From contig CAVYZL010000006.1 in assembly GCA_963773055.1 (NCBI GenBank), forward strand, positions 1,116,001 through 1,180,000: a stretch of DNA of 64,000 bases, read 5' to 3'. The translations under genes and the position numbers were made by a program. Below, piece by piece: positions 58,281 to 64,000 of the stretch. Source of the DNA: PALSA-612 sp963773055 (lineage in GTDB: Bacteria; Actinomycetota; Thermoleophilia; Gaiellales; Gaiellaceae). How positions within the stretch are numbered: the first letter of the stretch is position 1; each line of letters starts with the position of its first letter. Below the pieces are notes generated by a model. That model was not told the DNA's origin and did no database searches. It was given only the letters and a program-made list of their open reading frames with translations.

Positions 58281-59629
58281 GCGCTCACTCTATCGACCGC
58301 GAACAGCTCCCACTCCCCCGGGACGCCCTTGAGCTCGTGGATCCCTTTACGCTCGAAGGCGATACCCGAGCCCGCGACGAGATCCTTCACCGTGCGTGAA
58401 ACGAGCACCTCGCCCGGACTTGCGAGCGACGCTACGCGCGCGCCCGTGTGAACGGCGATTCCGGCCACCTTCCCGTCCACGATCTCGCACTCGCCGGTGT
58501 GTAACCCGACACGCACCGGCAATCCGAGCCCTGCGGTCCCCTCGACGATCGCCCGCGCGCATCGGATCCCCCGGGCGGGACCGTCGAAGCTCGCGAAGAA
58601 GCCGTCGCCGGCTGTGTCGACCTCGACGCCGCGGTGGTATGCGATCTCCTGCCGGACGATCGCGTGATGGCGACCGAGCAGCTCGGCCCAGCCCCGGTCG
58701 CCGAGCTCCGCGAGGCGCTCGCTCGACCCGACGATGTCCGTGAAGAGGACGGTCGCGAGGACGCGATCCGGCTCGACCTGCCCCCATGCTCCCCGTTCCC
58801 AGAGATCCTCGAGGAAGCGCTCGACCTCCGCGTTGATGGCTTCGGTACCCCGGCCGAAGTGGAGATGGGCGGCGCCGGAGACCTCGACCAAGCGGGCGCC
58901 CGGGATGCGGTCGGCCATCCAGCGCGCGGCCTCGGCCGGCACGACCGCATCGTCGGATCCATGGAGGATCAGGGTCGGAACGCGGATCGCCGGAAGGACA
59001 TCGCGAACGTCGATCTCACGATTCATCCTCGCAAGCCCCTCGAGCGCGCCAGGGCTCGCAGACCAGCGGAGGTAATCGACGATCGTGCCCGCGTCCTCTT
59101 GCTCCCACCCGGGCAGCGACCCAACCTGTGCCGCTGCCTCTTCGCGCCGCCCGTAGAGACGCAGGTCAGCCTCGAGATCAGCGCGGTACTGCTCCTCGCT
59201 CCGGCCCCACGGGTAGTCAGGCGCCCACATCATGCGCGGAAACCCGCCGCGGAGGACGAGCGCAGCCGTGCGCTCTGGATACGTCGCGGCGAACAGCAAG
59301 CTCATGGGCGCGCCTTCGGCGACACCGAAGATGGCGGCGCGGGCAGAGCCGACATCGTCCATCACAGCCCTCAGGTCGTCCATGCGCGCCTCGAGTGTCG
59401 GAGCTCCCGCGACGCGGTCCGACATGCCCGTTCCGCGCTTGTCGAACAAGAGCAACCGCGAGAACGCCGCCAGCTGCTCGAGCCCGCGCGCGAACAAGGG
59501 CACACGCCATCGCAACTCGACGTGCGAGACGAATCCCGGCACGTAGACGAGGTCGAACGGCCCGTCGCCGACCACCTGATACGCGATCGACAGGTCGCCG
59601 CTTCGCGCGTAGCGCGTTTCCGGGAACAC
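58277..59629 (-). CDS. Alpha/beta-hydrolase-fold domain fused to class III adenylate/guanylate cyclase
   Basis: This is a 450-residue protein. Residues 1-270 form an alpha/beta hydrolase fold (IAYQVVGDGPFDLVYVPGF, LLLFDKRGTGMSD, LILHGSDDAVVPAEAA, VEVSGAAHLHFG). The nucleophile elbow reads GVAEGAPMS, so the usual Ser is Ala and hydrolysis is unlikely. Residues 275-450 are a class III cyclase: VLFTDIVGSSERLAELGD and DTAGDGFFASFDG give both metal Asp, and VRVGLHTGECE and GIAVHTGARVA follow. The product may be a sensor that makes cAMP on binding a small ligand. GTG at 59629 is chosen because the longer frame overlaps the divergent gene. Confidence 0.87.
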   Translation of the reverse strand: MFPETRYARSGDLSIAYQVVGDGPFDLVYVPGFVSHVELRWRVPLFARGLEQLAAFSRLLLFDKRGTGMSDRVAGAPTLEARMDDLRAVMDDVGSARAAIFGVAEGAPMSLLFAATYPERTAALVLRGGFPRMMWAPDYPWGRSEEQYRADLEADLRLYGRREEAAAQVGSLPGWEQEDAGTIVDYLRWSASPGALEGLARMNREIDVRDVLPAIRVPTLILHGSDDAVVPAEAARWMADRIPGARLVEVSGAAHLHFGRGTEAINAEVERFLEDLWERGAWGQVEPDRVLATVLFTDIVGSSERLAELGDRGWAELLGRHHAIVRQEIAYHRGVEVDTAGDGFFASFDGPARGIRCARAIVEGTAGLGLPVRVGLHTGECEIVDGKVAGIAVHTGARVASLASPGEVLVSRTVKDLVAGSGIAFERKGIHELKGVPGEWELFAVDRVSA

Positions 59630-59678
59630 GCGGGTAGTTTCGCGCCTTCCGTCCTCCCCGGCTGCGTATCCTCCGTCC

Positions 59679-61022
59679 GTGGAGCGGAGACGCGTGGTGA
59701 TCGTCGGCGCGGCGGGCCGCGACTTCCACAACTTCAACGTCCTCTACCGTGACTCGGACGCGCACGAAGTCGTCTCGTTCACAGCGACGCAGATCCCGAA
59801 TATCGACGGCCGAATCTATCCGGCCGAGCTTGCAGGGTCGCGTTATCCGAACGGGATCCCGATCAGGCCCGAGGCGGAGCTCGAGCAGCTGATCCGTTCG
59901 GACGGCGTCGACGAGGCCGTGTTCTCGTACTCCGACGTCTCGCACGAGCACGTGATGCACGTCGCCTCGCGCGCGCTCGCGGCCGGAGCGGACTTCCGGC
60001 TGATCGCCCCGTGCGTAACGGAGCTCGACTCCTCCAAGCCGTGCGTCGCGATCTGCGCGGTGCGCACGGGGGCCGGCAAGAGCCAGACCGGGCGGCGCGT
60101 GACCCAGATCCTCCGTGACGCCGGCCACCGCGTTGCCGTCCTCCGGCATCCGATGCCCTACGGCGACCTGGCGAAGCAGGCCGTCCAGCGCTTTGCGTCC
60201 TACGACGACCTCGAGGCCGCCGACTGCACGATCGAGGAGCGCGAGGAGTACGAGCCGCACATCGACGAGGGCAACCTCGTCTTCGCGGGCGTCGACTACG
60301 CGCGCATCCTCGCGCAGGCAGAGCAGGAGGCGGACGTGATCGTCTGGGAGGGCGGCAACAACGACACGCCGTTCGTACGCCCCGACGTCCATCTCGTTCT
60401 CGTCGATCCCCACCGAGCAGGGCACGAGCTCCGCTACCACCCGGGCGAGACGAACCTGCGGATGGCCGACGTCTGCATCGTCAACAAGATCGACTCCGCG
60501 CCCGCGGGCTCGGTCGACGCCGTGCTCGCGTCGATCGCCGACGTCAATCCCTCGGCGACCGTCGTGCGCGCCGCGTCGCCGATCGAGGTCGAGGAGGGCG
60601 GGGAGGCGATCGCAGGCAAGCGCGTCCTCTGCGTCGAGGACGGGCCGACCCTGACCCACGGTGAGATGGCGTACGGCGCCGCTGTGATCGCCGCGCGGCA
60701 GCACGGAGCCGCAGAGATCGTCGACCCGCGGCCCTTCGCGGTCGGCTCGATCGCTGAGACGTTCGAGAAGTACCCGGAAACAGGGCCCGTCCTTCCCGCG
60801 ATGGGCTACGGGGACGAGCAGATCGCGGAGCTCGCCGAGACGATCCGACGCTCCGATGCCGACGTCGTCCTGATCGGCACGCCGATCGACCTCCGCCGGC
60901 TGATCGCCATCGACGACCGGCCCGCGCTCCGCGTGCGCTATCGGCTCGAGGAGATCGGCGAGCCGACGCTGCAGCAGATCTTCGCCGAGCGCGGACTTCT
61001 CTCCGCGCAGCACGTCGCGTAG
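59679..61022 (+). CDS. Cyclic 2,3-diphosphoglycerate synthetase-like P-loop protein
   Basis: This is a 447-residue protein. It opens VVIVGAAGRDFHNFNVLYRD, with a Rossmann-like N-terminal domain containing VFSYSDVSHEHVM. The P-loop is AVRTGAGKSQTGRRV near residue 130, followed by GVDYARILAQAEQEADVIVW, WEGGNNDTPF and HLVLVDPHRAG, then ADVCIVNKIDSA, a GTPase-like NKxD motif. The same organisation is found in archaeal cyclic 2,3-diphosphoglycerate synthetase (CpgS), a thermoprotectant-making enzyme, and in bacterial homologues of unproven role. GTG at 59679, divergent from the cyclase gene by 49 bp. The 265 bp after it hold no gene I can support. Confidence 0.8.
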   Translation: MERRRVVIVGAAGRDFHNFNVLYRDSDAHEVVSFTATQIPNIDGRIYPAELAGSRYPNGIPIRPEAELEQLIRSDGVDEAVFSYSDVSHEHVMHVASRALAAGADFRLIAPCVTELDSSKPCVAICAVRTGAGKSQTGRRVTQILRDAGHRVAVLRHPMPYGDLAKQAVQRFASYDDLEAADCTIEEREEYEPHIDEGNLVFAGVDYARILAQAEQEADVIVWEGGNNDTPFVRPDVHLVLVDPHRAGHELRYHPGETNLRMADVCIVNKIDSAPAGSVDAVLASIADVNPSATVVRAASPIEVEEGGEAIAGKRVLCVEDGPTLTHGEMAYGAAVIAARQHGAAEIVDPRPFAVGSIAETFEKYPETGPVLPAMGYGDEQIAELAETIRRSDADVVLIGTPIDLRRLIAIDDRPALRVRYRLEEIGEPTLQQIFAERGLLSAQHVA

Positions 61023-61287
61023 CGCCTGCCGCTGGCCACCGTGGCGGAGCATCGACTCTGGGTCGCCGACATCGCCGGCTGACAAGACCCGACATCATTT
61101 CCGCGTCAGCCGCCGCGACCGACATGGCGGGCGGCGCGGCTCACTACCGTCACTCGGAGACCACCCGCGGGCGGAAGTCGTGAGAATTCCGCCCGATCCC
61201 GGACCGAACCGTTGCGACCGCTCGCGCGAATAGCGCTCGAACACGGCCGCAGAAACGAACCGGCCGTCGACGAAAGGAGTCTCACCA

Positions 61288-62589
61288 ATGCGCAGGTATG
61301 CACTGGCTCTCCTGGCGTGTGCCGGAGTGGCCGTGGCAGCGGCCCTCGTCGGCCCATCGCTCACGAGCAAGGGCACGGCGTCGAGCCACCGCGAGGCGCC
61401 GCTGATCTCGGAGGATCCGTCTGCTGACAACACGGATCTCTACGCGTTCCGGAGCCCGGACAAGCCGAACACGCTGACGATCGTGTCCAACTGGATCCCC
61501 GGCGAAGACCCCGCCGCGGGACCCAACTGGTACACGTTCTCGCCCAGCGCGCGGTACAACATCAAGGTCGACCGGAACGGCGACGGCAAGGCGGACATCA
61601 CGTACGCCTTCCGGTTCCGGACGCCGACCGGCCCGCTGTTCCTCGGCAACACGTCGCAGCCGTTCACCGTCACGAAGAACGGGCGGGCGTGGGCCAAGGG
61701 CACGACGGCGCCGAACAACATCGGCCCGAGGCTGCTGGGCTTCCTCGGCGTCAAGAACTACCAGGCAGCGGTCGCCGACTCGATCGTGACGAAGGGCGGC
61801 GTCAAGATCTTCGCCGGCCAGCGTGACGACGCATTCTTCGGCGACATCGGCGCGATCTTCGACCTCCTCGGCTTCCGCAAGGCAGGAACGACGGGGAACA
61901 AGGGCGGCGGCAAGGACTTCTTCGCCGGCTACAACGTCCACGCGGTCGCGCTGCAGATCCCGATCTCGCTGCTCGACACGAAGAGCCACACGATCGGCGT
62001 CTGGTCGACCACCGACCGACGGAACGTCACGGTGGGCGGCAAGCTGATCCGCGGCTGGACGCAGGTCTCCCGACTCGGGAACCCGCTGATCAACGAGGTC
62101 GTGATCCCGACGTCCCAGAAGGACCTCTGGAACCGCCTCAACCCGTCGCAGGACGCGAGGTTCGAGAAGTACTACACCGACCCGCTGCTCGCTGCGACCA
62201 TCAACTCCGTCTACAAGCTCGACGTGCCCGCAACGGGACGCGACGACCTCGTGGCCGTGCTCCTGACCGGGATCCCGAAGATCACGTTCACGGGCTCGAC
62301 GCTCGCGGACGAGCTTCGGGTCAACCTCGCCGTTCCTGTCACGCCGGCCTCGAAGGTCAGCCGGATGGGCGTGCTCGGCGGAGACAACCAGGGCTGGCCG
62401 AACGGTCGCCGGCTCGGAGACGACGTCATCGACATCGCAGAGCAGGCCGTGGCCGGCTTCCTCAAGGGCACGAAGGTCCCGCTCGGCGACGGCGTCGACT
62501 CGGGTGACATGGCCAACCTGAAGGCGTTCCCGTACGAGGGGCACCCGCACGAAGGGTTCGCCAACTCGAAGGGACAGCAGAAGCCATAG
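61288..62589 (+). CDS. Secreted DUF4331 family protein
   Basis: This is a 433-residue exported protein. After the signal peptide (ALALLACAGVAVAAALVGP) it shows the DUF4331 start ASSHREAPLISEDPSADNTDLYAF and continues as a beta-rich domain (VDRNGDGKADITYAFRFRT, GQRDDAFFGDIGAIFDLLG, GYNVHAVALQIPISLL, GVLGGDNQGWPNGRRLGDDV). The family is common next to TPR and transporter genes in actinobacteria; its function is not known. GAAAGGAG lies about 10 nt before the ATG. Confidence 0.9.
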   Translation: MRRYALALLACAGVAVAAALVGPSLTSKGTASSHREAPLISEDPSADNTDLYAFRSPDKPNTLTIVSNWIPGEDPAAGPNWYTFSPSARYNIKVDRNGDGKADITYAFRFRTPTGPLFLGNTSQPFTVTKNGRAWAKGTTAPNNIGPRLLGFLGVKNYQAAVADSIVTKGGVKIFAGQRDDAFFGDIGAIFDLLGFRKAGTTGNKGGGKDFFAGYNVHAVALQIPISLLDTKSHTIGVWSTTDRRNVTVGGKLIRGWTQVSRLGNPLINEVVIPTSQKDLWNRLNPSQDARFEKYYTDPLLAATINSVYKLDVPATGRDDLVAVLLTGIPKITFTGSTLADELRVNLAVPVTPASKVSRMGVLGGDNQGWPNGRRLGDDVIDIAEQAVAGFLKGTKVPLGDGVDSGDMANLKAFPYEGHPHEGFANSKGQQKP

Positions 62590-62595
62590 GCGCTC

Positions 62596-62623
62596 ATCGG
62601 GGGAGGCGCGAGCCTCCCCCGAT
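62596..62623. terminator. Perfect 12-bp GC hairpin between DUF4331 and TPR genes
   Basis: atcgggggaggc, loop gcga, gcctcccccgat. It lies 7 bp after the DUF4331 stop and 19 bp before the TPR start. There is no T-run, so it may be a factor-independent GC-rich terminator, a pause site or an mRNA-stabilising hairpin within one operon. Confidence 0.5.
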
Positions 62624-62641
62624 CGGCCCTCTCACCCCGCC

Positions 62642-63958
62642 ATGCGTCACAAGCTCCTCATCCCCCTCACCGTCGCCGCCGCCGCGGCGGCCGTCGTGCT
62701 GTTCAGCGGCGTGCTTCGCGAGTCGTCGTCAGCCGGAGCGTCCGCGCTCCCTGCAGAGCGCGTAGCGGCCACGTTCGAGCCGTCCTACTCGTCGGCGCAG
62801 GACGCCGCCACGCTCGTGCTCCGCCTGCAGGAGCACCTCCGCGACCATCCCACCGATGGCGATTCCTACGCGCTGCTCGGGCTCGCATACCAGCAGCGGG
62901 CCCGAGAGACGGGAGACCCTGCCTACTACCCGAAGTCCGAGGCGGTCCTCGATCGCGCGCGCAAGTTGAACAGCCACGATCCGATCGCGCTCTCCGGGCT
63001 CGCGTCGCTCGCGCTCACGCGGCATCAGTTCCTCAACGCCCTCGCCCTGGCGCAGCAGGCGCGCACGCTCGCGCCGTCAACGGCGCGGAACTTCGGAGCG
63101 ATCGGTGACGCGCTCCTCGAGCTCGGTCGTTACGACGAGGCCTTCGCTGCCTTCGACACGATGGCGCGGCTCAAGCCGAACGTCGCCGCGTACGCGCGCG
63201 TCTCGTACGCGCGAGAGCTGCGCGGGGACGTGGCCGGCGCGCGCGCCGCGATGGAGCTCGCGTCGGAGAGCACGGTTCCCGGCTCGGAGGCGGCCGCCTG
63301 GTCGCAGACGCAGCTCGGCAAGCTCCTCTTCTCGGTCGGCGACTACGCCACGGCCGCGACGGCGTACCGCACCGCTCTCGGGCACCGGCCTGGATATGCC
63401 GCGGCACTCGATGCGCTCGCGCACGTCGAGGCGGCGGAGGGCGATCTCAGCCGCGCTGTCCGGCTGGAGCGGCGCGCTGCGACGACCGTGCCGCTGCCGC
63501 AGTACGTCGGCGCACTCGGCGACTTCCTCGGACGTCAGGGCAAGGCTCGGGCGGCAAGGCGCCAGTACGCGCTCGTGGCCGCCATCGACCGACTCCAGCG
63601 GGCGAGCGGCATGCGCACGGACGTCGAGTACGCGCTCTTCGAGGCCGATCACGGCATCGATCTTCCGGATGCCCTCCGGCGGGCGCGGATCGGCCAGCAG
63701 GCGCGGCCGTCGATCGACGGGGATGACGTCCTCGCGTGGGCGCTCGAGCGGAACGGCGGCTGCACCGAGGCGTTGGGCTACTCGACGCTCGCGCTCCGCC
63801 TGGGCACGAAGGACGCGACGAAGCTCTTCCACCGCGGCATGATCGAGCGCTGCCTCGGCCACGCGGCCGAGGCCCGCACGTGGTTCCGGAAGGCCGTGCG
63901 GCTCAACCCTGGCTTCTCACCGCTCTGGTCTCCGGTCGCGCAGGGGTACGCGCGATGA
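62642..63958 (+). CDS. Secreted or membrane-anchored TPR protein
   Basis: This is a 438-residue protein with an N-terminal hydrophobic segment (LLIPLTVAAAAAAVVLFSGV), either signal or anchor. About eight tetratricopeptide repeats follow, for example YALLGLAYQQRARETGDPAYY, AIGDALLELGRYDEAFAAFD and GALGDFLGRQGKARAARRQY, ending HRGMIERCLGHAAEARTWF. It should be a protein-binding scaffold outside the cytoplasm, probably for its DUF4331 neighbour. Its stop overlaps the next ATG (ATGA). Confidence 0.87.
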   Translation: MRHKLLIPLTVAAAAAAVVLFSGVLRESSSAGASALPAERVAATFEPSYSSAQDAATLVLRLQEHLRDHPTDGDSYALLGLAYQQRARETGDPAYYPKSEAVLDRARKLNSHDPIALSGLASLALTRHQFLNALALAQQARTLAPSTARNFGAIGDALLELGRYDEAFAAFDTMARLKPNVAAYARVSYARELRGDVAGARAAMELASESTVPGSEAAAWSQTQLGKLLFSVGDYATAATAYRTALGHRPGYAAALDALAHVEAAEGDLSRAVRLERRAATTVPLPQYVGALGDFLGRQGKARAARRQYALVAAIDRLQRASGMRTDVEYALFEADHGIDLPDALRRARIGQQARPSIDGDDVLAWALERNGGCTEALGYSTLALRLGTKDATKLFHRGMIERCLGHAAEARTWFRKAVRLNPGFSPLWSPVAQGYAR

Positions 63959-64000
63959 GACGGCTCGCGATCCTCGCGGCCGCCGTTGCCGCGCTTGCCA
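63955..64000 (+). CDS. Start of an exported protein (truncated by window end)
   Basis: Only the first 15 codons are visible: MRRLAILAAAVAALA, the start of a signal peptide or first membrane helix. The ATG overlaps the TPR gene stop (ATGA), so it belongs to the DUF4331-TPR operon. Nothing more can be said about its function. Confidence 0.6.
   Translation, partial: MRRLAILAAAVAALA

Noticed and set aside
1..64000. tRNA, rRNA, CRISPR arrays, insertion sequences, phage genes
   Set aside because: I looked for T-loop/anticodon patterns, regular direct repeats, transposase or integrase motifs and found none that hold up by eye.

Overview
The window reads as chromosome from a very GC-rich actinobacterium. 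The best fit is class Thermoleophilia (Gaiellales/Solirubrobacterales type). This is inferred from the GC-rich codon use, frequent GTG/TTG starts, the HspR-linked dnaK-grpE-dnaJ-hspR-clpB heat-shock operon, bacterial-type inositol-phosphate synthase, LCP cell-wall protein and abundant M29 and cyclase genes. No rRNA, tRNA, insertion sequence or CRISPR array was seen.

Layout. 0-12.8 kb: housekeeping genes (tatD, metG, an M23-type secreted protein, rsmI, ROK kinase, LCP, FmdB zinc ribbon, GT-C membrane glycosyltransferase, pseudouridine catabolism psuK/psuG, an ADP-ribosyltransferase-like protein, histidine phosphatase, GYD protein, membrane protein). 12.8-19.4 kb: heat-shock operon on the minus strand, its genes joined by GTGA overlaps, with a 38-residue basic-protein gene at its far end. 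19.4-28.3 kb: tandem M29 aminopeptidases, ATP-grasp, moaA, PAP2 plus CDP-alcohol phosphotransferase, and a large LuxR/AAA regulator.

28.3-43.5 kb is the accessory heart of the window. It holds five paralogous Cys-rich exported proteins (CRP1-5, up to about 60 Cys each, most with a twin-arginine-like leader), three paralogous secreted proteins of about 380-405 residues with conserved Cys pairs, two small secreted paralogues and an NHL propeller. One membrane protein fuses a MauE-type domain to two thioredoxin-like CxxC domains. The tightly packed run CRP2-MauE/Trx/Trx-BP1-BP2-CRP3 suggests a dedicated export-and-disulfide system for the Cys-rich proteins. Next to it lies an inositol-phosphate synthase whose frame extends upstream into two ribbon-helix-helix DNA-binding motifs, and whose start sits inside a 25-bp palindrome. 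This looks like an autoregulating enzyme of PutA-like design.

43.5-64 kb: GT4-PHP fusion, UDG-fold protein, methyltransferase, lipoprotein, RlmD-type methyltransferase, YjbQ, M3-like peptidase. Then a clear fluoride riboswitch ahead of a cation/proton antiporter and a universal stress protein, a divergent arsenic cluster (arsR / arsC-arsM-acr3), a large secreted protein, ferritin, a hydrolase-cyclase fusion that has lost its nucleophile serine, a cyclic-2,3-diphosphoglycerate-synthetase-like protein, DUF4331 and TPR proteins.

Caution on quality: about fourteen single-base indels, mostly one extra G or C, break or distort otherwise well-conserved frames (pfkB, moaA, CRP4, CRP5, uspA, arsC, arsM and others). 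Their density suggests consensus errors rather than gene decay. Frameshifted genes are annotated over their full intended span.
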